Source: Pseudomonas sp. MN1F (GTDB lineage: Bacteria > Pseudomonadota > Gammaproteobacteria > Pseudomonadales > Pseudomonadaceae). From it: a DNA stretch of 64,000 nt. Both the position numbers and the translations under genes were made by a program. Under the pieces are notes generated by a model. It saw only the letters and a list, made by a program, of their open reading frames with translations, was not told where the DNA came from and searched no databases. Positions 35,514 to 44,167 of the stretch are shown here, one piece after another (within the stretch, counting starts at the first letter, position 1; each line of letters begins with the position of its first letter). The DNA is taken from assembly GCF_009391885.1 (NCBI RefSeq), contig NZ_VZII01000024.1, positions 1 through 64,000 of the forward strand. Reading direction: 5' to 3'.

Positions 35514-35936
35514 CTACATCTTGAAGGTCGACAGCAGGATGCTGGTCTCGGTGTTCTCGATGTGTGGGATGGATCGGATGGTGTTCAGCGCTTTGTCAAA
35601 GGCCTCGAGCGTCTCGGCGCGAAGCTCTGCCATGAGATCCCAGCGGCCATTGGTGGTGTGGATGGCGACCACGTTGGGATGCCCGCGCAGCGCGTGCTTG
35701 ACCTCGGAAGCATGGTGGCCACTGATACCGATACTTGTGATTGCCCTGACCCCGCGCTCAATCGCATCTGACTGCAGGCGAATCGTATAGCCCATGATAA
35801 TACCGCTCTCTTCCAGTCTGGTGAGGCGGTTTTGAACAGTCGCGCGAGCGACCTTGAGTTTCTTGGCCAAGGTCATGACGGGGGTTCGAGCGTTGTCCCT
35901 CAGGAGGGCGATGAGCTCTCGATCAATGCTATCCAT
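35514..35936 (-). CDS. Lrp/AsnC-family regulator
   Basis: A 140-residue feast/famine regulator. N-terminal helix-turn-helix (MDSIDRELIALLRDNARTPV followed by LKVARATVQNRLTRLEESGI) and a C-terminal RAM effector-binding domain ending in SIPHIENTETSILLST. Length is typical. It is divergent from the ornithine cyclodeaminase gene across 183 bases and upstream of the permease, so it may respond to an amino acid of this module and control both directions. Dyads at 35294-35313 are a candidate target. Confidence 0.88.
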   Translation of the reverse strand: MDSIDRELIALLRDNARTPVMTLAKKLKVARATVQNRLTRLEESGIIMGYTIRLQSDAIERGVRAITSIGISGHHASEVKHALRGHPNVVAIHTTNGRWDLMAELRAETLEAFDKALNTIRSIPHIENTETSILLSTFKM

Positions 35937-36119
35937 AATACTACGCTATCCATACTGCTAGATTGGGTGAGCAAAGTGTCTAAAAAACCGATAAATATGG
36001 CAACCTGTATGCTTCAATTTGTACCACTATTTCATCAGACTTTTGGAGGTGGCAAGAATTTACACTCGACGCTCGCTATGCACTGATTGAAAGCGGGCGC
36101 ACTCACAAGGTGCATAACA

Positions 36120-37172
36120 ATGACGCATTTCATCGACGTTCCAACGATGTCAGACCTGGTTCATGACATTGGCGTAGTCCAGTTTCTGGGAGAGCTTTCC
36201 GAGGTTATCCGCGACGATTTCAAGCGTTGGCCGGACTTTGATAAATCTGCCCGTGTCGCCAGCCACTCTGATGTTGGGGTGATCGAGTTGATGCCTGTGG
36301 CTGATACCAGCCAATATGCCTTCAAGTATGTGAATGGGCACCCATCCAACACGTTCAAGGATCTCCACACGGTGATGGCATTCGGGGTGCTGGCCGATGT
36401 CGATACGGGGTATCCGGTGTTGCTGTCCGAGCTGACGATTGCAACGGCTCTGCGTACCGCTGCGACCTCGCTGATGGCGGCCAAGGCTCTCGCTCGCCCG
36501 AACGCTCGCAAGATGGCGTTGATCGGGAATGGTGCCCAGAGCGAATTCCAGGCCTTGGCGTTCCATAAGCATCTCGGCATCCAGGAGATCGTCGCCTTCG
36601 ACACCGACCCTCTCGCCACCGCGAAGCTGATTCGCAACCTTCAGGAATACCCAGAGCTCAAAATCACGCGTGCCCAGAGCGTTGCTGAAGCAGTGCGGGG
36701 TGCGGACATCGTCACCACTGTGACTGCAGATAAGGCCTATGCAACAATCATCACGCCGGAGATGCTTGAACCGGGCATGCACCTGAACGCCGTAGGTGGT
36801 GACTGCCCCGGTAAGACCGAGCTCCATGCCGACGTTTTGCGCAAGGCCAGGGTTTTTGTGGAGTACGAGCCCCAGACCCGTATCGAAGGCGATATCCAGC
36901 AACTTGAAGCGGACTCGCCTGTCGTCGACCTGTGGCGAGTGCTAACGGGCGAACAGGAAGGGCGCCAGAGCGCTGAACAGGTGACGGTGTTCGACTCCGT
37001 GGGCTTTGCGCTCGAGGACTATTCGGTACTGCGCTACGTGCTGCAGCAGGCTGAGCAGCGTGGTGCGGGAGCGAAGATCGATCTCGTGCCTTGGGTTGAG
37101 GATGACCCCAAGGATCTGTTCAGCCACACCCGCGGTCGCGCTGCCAAGAAACGCATCCGACGCGTTGCATAA
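36120..37172 (+). CDS. ocd: ornithine cyclodeaminase
   Basis: NAD-dependent ornithine cyclodeaminase of 350 residues, the same length as the structurally characterised P. putida enzyme, converting L-ornithine directly to L-proline and ammonia. Long near-identical blocks are recognised, including SDLVHDIG, ASHSDVGVIELMPVAD, FKYVNGHPSNT, MALIGNGAQSEFQALAFHK and the C-terminal PWVEDDPKDLFSHTRGRA. ATG 36120 is preceded by AGGTG; earlier codons from 36087 are not used. It is divergent from the Lrp regulator and is followed after 32 bases by a CtlX-like gene, forming a probable operon. Confidence 0.95.
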   Translation: MTHFIDVPTMSDLVHDIGVVQFLGELSEVIRDDFKRWPDFDKSARVASHSDVGVIELMPVADTSQYAFKYVNGHPSNTFKDLHTVMAFGVLADVDTGYPVLLSELTIATALRTAATSLMAAKALARPNARKMALIGNGAQSEFQALAFHKHLGIQEIVAFDTDPLATAKLIRNLQEYPELKITRAQSVAEAVRGADIVTTVTADKAYATIITPEMLEPGMHLNAVGGDCPGKTELHADVLRKARVFVEYEPQTRIEGDIQQLEADSPVVDLWRVLTGEQEGRQSAEQVTVFDSVGFALEDYSVLRYVLQQAEQRGAGAKIDLVPWVEDDPKDLFSHTRGRAAKKRIRRVA

Positions 37173-37204
37173 CTCCAAGATCAGACACACATCGGAATTT
37201 CGAG

Positions 37205-38143
37205 ATGGCATTTCCTACGCGTTCGATTCAAGCACCTGCAGCGGTGGTGATGGTCAGGCCACATGCCTTCACCCCCAACCCGGAAACGGCAGCAGATAAC
37301 TCGTTCCAGAGCATCAACTCAGATATCGCCGCTCAAACACTCTCCGAGATCGCTCGGGACGAAGTCACGCAGGCCGCTCGCCGACTTGAAGCTGAGGGTG
37401 TGCGGGTTCACCTGTTTGATGACTTTGGCGAGAACGACACCCCTGACTCCGTGTTCCCGAACAACTGGTTCTCGACCCACCCAGGCGGCCATGTGGCGAT
37501 TTACTCCATGTACTCCCCGAATCGTCGAAGGGAAAGACGAGTGGACGTCATTGAGATGCTCAAGCAGGAGTACCGGGTTCAGGATGTGATCGACTACTCG
37601 GGGCTTGAGCAGGATGAACTGTTCCTTGAGGGCACTGGGGCCATGGTGTTCGACCACATGTCCAGGGTCGCTTACACTGCTCGCTCGAACCGAGCTGACC
37701 CGATTGCCTTGGAACGGTTCAGCACCCACTTCAATTTCGAGCCGATGGTGTTCGATACCGCGGACGTGAAGGGGGCGCCGATCTACCACACCAACGTGCT
37801 GATGTGCGTGGCGACCGAGTTCGCGCTGGTGGGCTTCGAGACGTTCACAAACAAAGCACGTGCTGAAGAAGTGCGCATGCGACTGATGGAATCAGGGCGA
37901 GATGTCATCGACCTGACTCACCAGCAGATCGGCGAGTTTGCTGGTAACGCTATCGAGCTTTCAGGGCGTGACGGCCGAATCCTGGCTCTGTCACGCAGGG
38001 CGTTCAACAGCCTCACGCATGCACAGAAGCAGCGAATCGAACACTCGGCCAGGTTGGTTCCCTTACAAGTGCCTACCATCGAGATGGCTGGCGGCTCGGT
38101 ACGATGCATGATCGCTGGAATTCATCTTTCTCCTCGTGACTAA
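37205..38143 (+). CDS. CtlX-like amidinotransferase-fold hydrolase (citrulline/arginine degradation)
   Basis: A 312-residue protein of the guanidine-modifying pentein fold. The opening MVRPHAFTPNPETAADNSFQ is characteristic of the CtlX (citrulline ureohydrolase-like) group; a general arginine-deiminase/DDAH-like role is the alternative. Pentein catalytic features are a His (IYHTNVLMCV), an acidic EGTG segment and a C-terminal Cys (GSVRCMIAGIHL). If CtlX, it converts citrulline to ornithine, which the preceding cyclodeaminase turns into proline. The ribosome site before ATG 37205 is weak (GGAA), but the 32-base gap favours co-transcription. Confidence 0.8.
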   Translation: MAFPTRSIQAPAAVVMVRPHAFTPNPETAADNSFQSINSDIAAQTLSEIARDEVTQAARRLEAEGVRVHLFDDFGENDTPDSVFPNNWFSTHPGGHVAIYSMYSPNRRRERRVDVIEMLKQEYRVQDVIDYSGLEQDELFLEGTGAMVFDHMSRVAYTARSNRADPIALERFSTHFNFEPMVFDTADVKGAPIYHTNVLMCVATEFALVGFETFTNKARAEEVRMRLMESGRDVIDLTHQQIGEFAGNAIELSGRDGRILALSRRAFNSLTHAQKQRIEHSARLVPLQVPTIEMAGGSVRCMIAGIHLSPRD

Positions 38144-38288
38144 TCCACAAAAAACGCCGAGGTGGTTTTTTGAGCGCCGCACTAGGTTTTCGTAGCCCTG
38201 AAGTGGGCTGTCGCCAAAACTCTCCGAAATTGGGGCGGAACTCCGGAGTCCAAGCAGCCATTGTGCGGTTCATTCAATCTGACTGAGC

Positions 38289-38312
38289 ATCGGCACCGAC
38301 ACTGGTGCCGAT
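38289..38312. promoter_or_regulatory. perfect 24-base dyad in the 38144-38495 gap
   Basis: ATCGGCACC-N6-GGTGCCGAT, 9-base arms, 146 bases after the CtlX-like gene. The downstream tail (CTTTAT) is weakly T-rich, so it may be a terminator or an operator. A run of six T at 38166-38171 behind a 4-bp stem is another weak terminator candidate. No gene is seen in the 352-base gap. Confidence 0.4.
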
Positions 38313-38495
38313 ATGGGCCTTTATACCGAAATAGTACTGCCTGCCCTAATCCGATGGTCAGTACGGTGCGAGAAAAGGCTCGATGCGTAGAAGGTTATTC
38401 TGCAGGGATCTCTGCCTACATCCCAACCGACTGGCAACCCCAAAAAGCGAATCGTGGTAAACTACGCGTTTTTTCCACCGTATAGGCTCTTTTTA

Positions 38496-39380
38496 ATGCA
38501 ACAGCGCGATATCGCCACCTACATGTTCCTAGCCATCGCCTGGGGACTTTCCTTTCTGGTTATATTGAAGGTCGTGCATGCGTTCGGATGGGTTGGTGCG
38601 GTCAGTTTACGTGCGCTGATTGCCGGCAGCACTTTGGCGATCATCGGGTTCCTATTTGGACGAGCATTGCGCCTGCGAGCGCTGCTCAAACCCTTGCTGG
38701 TAGTCGGAGCAACCACTGTGGCAGGGCAACTGATCGGCCTGTCCTATGGTACTCCACGTGTTGGTACAGCCATGGCGGCAATCTTTGTGGCAACCATTCC
38801 GCTATTCTCGATGATCATCGGCCGCATATGGGGGTTGGAGAAGATTTCTTCCCAAGGCCTAGTAGGGTTGCTTTTGGGTTTAGTAGGAATCGTCATGCTG
38901 GTCGGTTTTCCGGCCCAAGCAGTCACCGCTGATTTCATTCACGGCTGCATTGCTTTACTTCTCGGTTGTGTCAGCGCGGCATACGGTAGTAACTATGCAA
39001 GCCTGCACTTGCGGGGTGATGACCCGTGGACGGTGACGGGCGGAGCTTTCCTCTGCGGAGGGGTTTTGACGCTGCCACTATTACTGTTGGTGCCCATTAC
39101 GCAGGTGCCTCAGACTATTGACTGGCTGTATCTATTGGTCAGTGGCTGCTTGATGAGTGCCACCACTTATGTGCTGTATTTCGGATTGGTAGAGCGCATC
39201 GGCGCCACCCGGGCAATCAGCGTCGAGTTCGTTGTAACACTGGTTGCGGTCGTGGTTGGTGCACTGTTCCTCAACGAAGCACTGAACCTGCTTCAAATGG
39301 TAGGCGGCCTAGTAATTCTGCTGGGCTGTGTTCTGGTTCTGGGGTTGGTACCTGGTCGAAAGCGCCGTTTGCCAAGTTGA
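38496..39380 (+). CDS. EamA/DMT-family transporter
   Basis: Drug/metabolite-transporter-family protein of 294 residues with about ten hydrophobic segments in two EamA repeats; the first begins TYMFLAIAWGLSFLVI and the second around LLLGCVSAAYGSNYA. Such proteins usually export amino acids or metabolites. ATG 38496 (MQQRDIA) fits the N-terminus better than the upstream frame start at 38454. Its A/T-rich composition, separation from neighbours and nearness to an IS630 remnant suggest it is accessory DNA. Substrate unknown. Confidence 0.85.
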   Translation: MQQRDIATYMFLAIAWGLSFLVILKVVHAFGWVGAVSLRALIAGSTLAIIGFLFGRALRLRALLKPLLVVGATTVAGQLIGLSYGTPRVGTAMAAIFVATIPLFSMIIGRIWGLEKISSQGLVGLLLGLVGIVMLVGFPAQAVTADFIHGCIALLLGCVSAAYGSNYASLHLRGDDPWTVTGGAFLCGGVLTLPLLLLVPITQVPQTIDWLYLLVSGCLMSATTYVLYFGLVERIGATRAISVEFVVTLVAVVVGALFLNEALNLLQMVGGLVILLGCVLVLGLVPGRKRRLPS

Positions 39381-39583
39381 GGCTGAACTTACGGCAGCTT
39401 GACTCTGTTAGGGTTTCAAGGCCATGGTCATCTATTGTCGTTGGGAACTTCGGCATATCCTTCGTATACATGCTCGCCAATGCGGTGAAGCTTTCCAAAC
39501 CCTAATGTGGTGTTTCAGAAATACTGCTGAAAATTTTTAGCTGGGCTCTGTAGATAATAATTCATCAAGATTTGTGTATCGAC

Positions 39584-39956
39584 ATGGGTCGACCAGCAAT
39601 TGTTATTGTTCTTTCTAAATCCGAAAAAGCGGACCTGTTACGCCGGGTAAAGCTCCGCAGGGGCGCCCAAGATACTCGCCTGCGTGCTGAGATAATCCTT
39701 GCGTATGCGGCTGGCAGGTCAGACAAAGACATTGCTCAGCGCTTGGGTGCCAGCAAGGATGTGGTGTTACGCTGATGACAATGCTTCTCAATATAGGGAC
39801 TGCTACGTTTGAACGATGAGCCGCGTTCTAGCCGTCCTTGCACTATGTCGGATGAGTTGGTTCAGCAAGTGATAAATCAGTTATTGCAGGGTATCCGATG
39901 ATTCCAGTCACTGGGGTAAGCGCCCTTTGAGCCGTGAGACGGGTATTCAGTCCTGA
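39584..39956 (+). pseudogene. IS630-family transposase remnant
   Basis: An N-terminal fragment (MGRPAIVIVLSKSEKADLLR with an HTH RSDKDIAQRLGASKDVVLR) stops at 39773-39775. Out of frame, further IS630 sequence can be read: LNDEPRSSRP then SDELVQQVI, and finally SHWGKRPLSRETGIQS before a stop at 39954-39956. The DDE catalytic part is missing and no terminal repeats were found. The rest of the 766-base gap (39381-40146) has no supported gene; a short imperfect CCCAA/TTGGG hairpin lies at 40018-40038. Confidence 0.75.
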
Positions 39957-40146
39957 GCTTCCCCTGCACCATATGCGCTCCCGTTGCAACCCTTAAAGAA
40001 TGAGTCCAGAATTAAGGCCATTCCCAATTTTGGGATGGCTGAAAGCTCTTAGATTTCAACAGCTCGCAAGCCCGATGCGAGTCTCGTTTCCCGATTCGCA
40101 TTCATCGTTTTCAACGGTGATTCAACCCCCGCATGCGCACCTGAAC

Positions 40147-41412
40147 TTACTCAGTCAGTGCAGCATTCTTGCGTAACCGATCTAAGTAATCCGTCCATTG
40201 CTGTGCGGCTTCCCGACGCTGCGGCAGCAATTGCGCGCGGGCATACACGGCACCCAATGCACCTGGCATGCGGTGCGATAACGACAACTCCAGTACAATC
40301 GGATCGATACCTAAATGCTCGTGAGCGATAGTGCGGTAGGTGGCGCGGAAGCCGTGCGCAGTGATGCGGTATTCCGGCCAGATCCGCTGGTAGGCCTTGG
40401 CCAGGGATGTGGCATCAACTGGATAGCCTGGGTAGACCGGCGAGACAAAGACCCAGCCATTGCCCGCTTCATCCACCACCCGCCGTTCATGTAGTTCACG
40501 CAACAGCACAAGGGCTTGCTCCGGCAGTGGCACGATGTGTTTGCTCTTATCCAGATGACGTGTTTTCCCTACTACATAGCGCCAGTCGGCGCTGACCAGG
40601 TCGATGTCTTCCCAACGCATTTTCACCAGCTCGCCGGGACGAACCGGCAGCATGACCAGCAAGCGCATCGCAGTGCTCACGCTGCTCGGGCTGAGCTCAT
40701 CCAGACGAAGCAGAAGGTGACCCAAATCGGCTGGTCGTTCGATCGCTGGATTACTGGTCACCACATGGCGAACCTTGAGCTCTTCGGTGTTGCTCAGGGC
40801 CACGTTACGCTCCACCCAGCCACGGCCCTCAGCGAAACCGAGCACGGCACGGATGATGGTACGCACGCGCTTGGCCATGGCCAATGTGCGTGCTCGGCGC
40901 AGGCTAGCGATGATCTCGATGATGTGGTCCAGTTTGATCTCGCTGACGGGAATGTTGCCGATCGTGGGCAGGATGTGATTGTTCAAAGCGCCGCGAAAGC
41001 CCGCGAGGGATTTGCTCACGAGGTCATGCGACTTGAAGGTCAGCCACTGTTCGGCGACGTAACTGAATGTGCGTTCCTCATTCAGTAGCTGATCGGCGAT
41101 TTTCTTGCGTTTGGCCTTCAGCGGGGCGACGTGATGAGCTACGTTCTGGCGCGCGGCTCGGGCCAGGTCGCGAGCGTCTTTCAAGCCAATGTCGGGATAA
41201 CGGCCGATCGCGTACACGTTTTCCTTGCCGTTCAGGCGATACCTCATTCGCCAGTATTTCGCGGCAGGCTTGTTCGACTTCTGCGAGGCCTGAACATGCA
41301 GGTAAAGACCGGGTACCTCGCCGTCGGCGTACTTGCCGGGTTCAGCAATGGCACGCAAGAAGGCATCGCTGAGTTTACGCCGCAATGCAGGCGTGCGGAG
41401 GGAAGTCGTCAT
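40147..41412 (-). CDS. P4-type tyrosine recombinase/integrase
   Basis: Site-specific integrase of 421 residues with the N-terminal DUF4102-like arm domain (LSDAFLRAIAEPGKYADGEV, GLYLHV) and a C-terminal catalytic domain. Catalytic residues are visible: Arg in LPVRPGELVKMRW, Lys in the KTRHLDKSKHIVPL beta hairpin, the H-x-x-R box ITAHGFRATYRT, a later His in LSHRMPG and the nucleophile Tyr in GAVYARAQ. The family integrates genomic islands. It lies at the right edge of the low-GC accessory region, reading into it, and is separated from the mexT 3' end by about 150 bases. There is no tRNA or tmRNA target here, which is unusual for this integrase class. Confidence 0.93.
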   Translation of the reverse strand: MTTSLRTPALRRKLSDAFLRAIAEPGKYADGEVPGLYLHVQASQKSNKPAAKYWRMRYRLNGKENVYAIGRYPDIGLKDARDLARAARQNVAHHVAPLKAKRKKIADQLLNEERTFSYVAEQWLTFKSHDLVSKSLAGFRGALNNHILPTIGNIPVSEIKLDHIIEIIASLRRARTLAMAKRVRTIIRAVLGFAEGRGWVERNVALSNTEELKVRHVVTSNPAIERPADLGHLLLRLDELSPSSVSTAMRLLVMLPVRPGELVKMRWEDIDLVSADWRYVVGKTRHLDKSKHIVPLPEQALVLLRELHERRVVDEAGNGWVFVSPVYPGYPVDATSLAKAYQRIWPEYRITAHGFRATYRTIAHEHLGIDPIVLELSLSHRMPGALGAVYARAQLLPQRREAAQQWTDYLDRLRKNAALTE

Positions 41413-41416
41413 GTGC

Positions 41417-41460
41417 GGGTACTTTTTTTCGAAATGGAAAAAGTACCCAAAAATATACCC
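41417..41460. repeat. GGGTAC/GGGTAT repeats upstream of the integrase
   Basis: An inverted repeat GGGTACTTTTT (41417-41427)/AAAAAGTACCC (41438-41448), plus a third copy reading GGGTATATTTTT on the minus strand ending at 41460. These directly precede the integrase start and resemble arm-type binding sites or an autoregulatory operator. Confidence 0.55.
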
Positions 41461-41563
41461 GCAAGCGTATTGGAAATGAGCGGAATACGACGGACGGCCT
41501 TGGACGTAGTGTCAGGCTAAGATACTGATTCTATTGGAATTTATGGATCTTAATGGACGTCAG

Positions 41564-42478
41564 TCACAAGCTATCGGGATCCCCGAAGAACATTTGTATC
41601 CTCGACCTCAACCAGCGTTCCGCCGGGTCGTTGTCCTGCGCCCCGCGCCAAGCCATATGCAGTTCGAACGAGCGCACTTCCAGCGGCAGGTCCTCAGCCC
41701 GCAAGCCTCCCGCCGAGGTCAAGGCATCGGCCGTATAGTCCGGCACCGTGGCGACGATATCGGTCCCCGCCAGCAAACTCCCCAGGCCATTGAACTGCGG
41801 TACCGCCAGCACCACATGACGCTTGCGGCCGATCTCTTCCAGCGCCTCGTCGATGAAACCCGACAGGTCCCCGGCAAACGACACCAGCGCATGCGGCCGT
41901 GCGCAGAAGTCGTCGAGGGTGATGCTGCCCGGCACGCTGTCGGCGCGCAGCAGCTTGGGCTTGCTGCGCCGCAGCACCTTGCGCTTGGCGTTGGCCGGCA
42001 GTTCGCTGGTGTAGCTGACGCCCACGGAAATCTCGCCCGAGGCCAGCAGGGTCGGCATCAACAGGTAATTGACCCGGCGCACCACCAGGACGATGCCGGG
42101 GGCTTCGGCGCGGATGCGCTTGAGCAACTGTGGCAGCAGGGCGAATTCGGCGTCGTCCGAGAGGCCGATACGGAACACCGCGTTGCTGGTAGCCGGGTCG
42201 AACTCGGCGGCGCGGCTGACGGCGGTGGAGATCGAATCCAGCGCCGGTGACAGCAGGGCGAAAATTTCATGGGCGCGTGCCGACGGCTCCATGCTGCGGC
42301 CGGTACGCACGAACAGCGGGTCGTCGAACAGGTTGCGCAGGCGCGACAGGGCCGCGCTGATCGCCGGCTGGCCGAGGAACAGCTTCTCGGCAGCACGGGT
42401 CACGCTACGCTCATGCATGAGGGTTTCGAACACGATCAGCAGGTTGAGGTCTACGCGACGCAGGTCGTTTCGATTCAT
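41564..42478 (-). CDS. mexT: MexT-like LysR regulator
   Basis: LysR activator of 304 residues very similar to MexT, regulator of the mexEF-oprN multidrug efflux operon: MNRNDLRRVDLNLLIVFETL, AAEKLFLGQPAISAALSRLR, VFRIGLSDDAEFALLPQL and RPHALVSFAGDLSG. It is intact, GC-rich core sequence, divergent from the mexS-like gene as in P. aeruginosa. In that species mexEF-oprN lies close to mexT; here the region beyond its stop codon is occupied by the integrase and accessory genes, and no efflux genes are present in the window. The last residues (RIQMFFGDPDSL) sit near the presumed island junction. Confidence 0.88.
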   Translation of the reverse strand: MNRNDLRRVDLNLLIVFETLMHERSVTRAAEKLFLGQPAISAALSRLRNLFDDPLFVRTGRSMEPSARAHEIFALLSPALDSISTAVSRAAEFDPATSNAVFRIGLSDDAEFALLPQLLKRIRAEAPGIVLVVRRVNYLLMPTLLASGEISVGVSYTSELPANAKRKVLRRSKPKLLRADSVPGSITLDDFCARPHALVSFAGDLSGFIDEALEEIGRKRHVVLAVPQFNGLGSLLAGTDIVATVPDYTADALTSAGGLRAEDLPLEVRSFELHMAWRGAQDNDPAERWLRSRIQMFFGDPDSL

Positions 42479-42684
42479 CGGTGCGCTTCGCCTAAAGTGG
42501 GGCAGGGGTGAATCTTAAGGCCAAAGGCTGTTACCCTGCACCGTTTTCCGGGGGCCAATGCACAGGAAAGTCAGGTGCCCAATCAATGACAGGCATGTCG
42601 ACTATTAATAGCCACTGATGGTCTAACGGCAAAAGCCCGGATAAAGTCCGTGGTAATACGAGATTCACACAGGCGAGGTATGCG

Positions 42685-43707
42685 ATGTCCCGCATGATCC
42701 GTTTCCACAAGTTCGGCGCTGCCGATGTGCTCCGTTGCGAGGAGCAGCCCGAACCGTCACCTGCCGTCGGCGAGGTGCAGATCCGCGTCGAGGCAATCGG
42801 CGTGAGCTGGTATGACGTGCTCTGGCGGCAGAACCTGGCGCCCTCTCAGGCCCGTCTGCCCGCAGGGATCGGCCACGAGATGGCCGGTGTGGTGACGGCA
42901 GTCGGCGAAGGCGTCGATGACATCGCGGTGGGCGACCGGGTTGCCAGCTTCCCGGCCACCAGCGCCAACGATCACCCGGTGTATGGCGACGTCATCGTCC
43001 TGCCGCGCATTGCCATTACCCGCTACCCCGACATCCTCACGCCGATCGAGGCCAGCGTGCATTACACGCCGCTGCTGATCGCCTATTTCGCCTACGTCGA
43101 CCTGGCGCGCGCCAAGGCCGGGCAGACTGCGCTGGTCACCGATGCCAGCCATTGCGCAGGGCCGGCCTTCGTGCAACTGGGCAAGGCGCTCGGCCTCAAG
43201 GTGTTCGCCGCCACCAAGGAGCCCGAGCAGCGTGAATACCTGCTGGGCCTGGGGGCCGACAAGGTGATCGTCACCGAAGAGCAGGACCTGCTCATGCAGG
43301 TTGGCAAGTACACCGATGGCCGCGGCGTGGACATGGTCCTCGATGGCATGGGCGGGCCGCAGATGTCGCTGCTCGGCGATGTGCTGGCGCCGCGTGGCAG
43401 CCTGGTGCTGTATGGCCTGCAGGGCGGCAACCAGACGCCGTTCCCGGCCTGTGCGGCATTCCAGAAGAACATCCAGTTCTACGTGCACTGTATCGGCAAC
43501 TTCACCGGCAAGCCGGAGCTGGGCATCAGCCAGGACCAGGTAGCACTGCAACGGGCCTTGCGCGATATCAACCAGTTCACCGCCGATCAGTTGCTGACGC
43601 CGCAGATCATCAAGGTGTATCCATTCGCCGAGGTGGTCGAGGCCCATCGGTACATGGACGAATGCCCCTGTGGTGGACGGGTGGTGCTGGACATGGCGTC
43701 GGCCTGA
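42685..43707 (+). CDS. mexS: MexS-like zinc-independent quinone oxidoreductase
   Basis: Medium-chain dehydrogenase/reductase of 340 residues strongly resembling MexS (Qrh), which modulates MexT activity, probably by removing a reactive electrophile. Shared blocks include VSWYDVLWRQNLAPSQA, GDRVASFPA, MGGPQMSLLGDV, YGLQGGNQTPFPACAAF and VVEAHRYMDECPCGGRVVL. ATG 42685 follows GAGG. The divergent spacer of 206 bases to mexT contains GTCGAC at 42597, part of a possible LysR box. A strong terminator follows. Confidence 0.9.
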   Translation: MSRMIRFHKFGAADVLRCEEQPEPSPAVGEVQIRVEAIGVSWYDVLWRQNLAPSQARLPAGIGHEMAGVVTAVGEGVDDIAVGDRVASFPATSANDHPVYGDVIVLPRIAITRYPDILTPIEASVHYTPLLIAYFAYVDLARAKAGQTALVTDASHCAGPAFVQLGKALGLKVFAATKEPEQREYLLGLGADKVIVTEEQDLLMQVGKYTDGRGVDMVLDGMGGPQMSLLGDVLAPRGSLVLYGLQGGNQTPFPACAAFQKNIQFYVHCIGNFTGKPELGISQDQVALQRALRDINQFTADQLLTPQIIKVYPFAEVVEAHRYMDECPCGGRVVLDMASA

Positions 43708-43724
43708 CAGCATGTCAAACAACG

Positions 43725-43751
43725 AAAAACCGGGCTGATGCCCGGTTTTTT
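43725..43751 (+). terminator. intrinsic terminator of mexS
   Basis: AAAAACCGGGC (43725-43735)/GCCCGGTTTTT (43740-43750), 4-base loop and a T-run to 43751. Confidence 0.95.
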
Positions 43752-43906
43752 GCATTATGGCGGGCTATATTCCAGGGGCGGGATTTATGAGGTTTGTAAG
43801 TTGATGTTGCCAGAGAGCCCTTGCAAGATTTTCAAATGACGTTTTTGCTCTGCGGATGGTGTGTTTGCCGATTTCTGAATGGTTTTTTCATCAGGATCTG
43901 TATCTT

Positions 43907-44101
43907 TTAATCCTTATTCAACGCTCGATAATGGCGCATTGATAGTTGGCGCAAGGAGCGTGCGGTGGAGAAGAGCAGGCGCAGCAGTGCGCGGTTGAAG
44001 ACGTTGGTAAGTTCATGGGCGGGCTCATATTTTTCGATGGTTTGGCGACAGCGTTTTGCAACTTCTAAGTTTCCCGGTTTGTTGTAGGAGATTTCTTCAA
44101 A
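43907..44101 (-). pseudogene. start-less open frame, possible gene remnant
   Basis: A 64-codon frame on the minus strand bounded by stops, with no ATG, GTG or TTG in its first two thirds. The translation is coding-like (NKPGNLEVAKRCRQTIEKYE, then VFNRALLRLLFSTARSLRQL) and basic/amphipathic. It may be the 3' end of a lost gene or chance. The remaining 43752-44167 interval shows nothing else. Confidence 0.3.
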
Positions 44102-44167
44102 TTAAATCCGCTGCGTTAATTCATGTGCGGCGAATTTTTGCAGTGAATGAAGTTGTGAGGTGATGCC

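Noticed and set aside
42597..42602. GTCGAC as part of a MexT nod-box between mexT and mexS
   Set aside because: The flanking half-sites ATCA and ACYAT are not at the expected distances; left unsupported.
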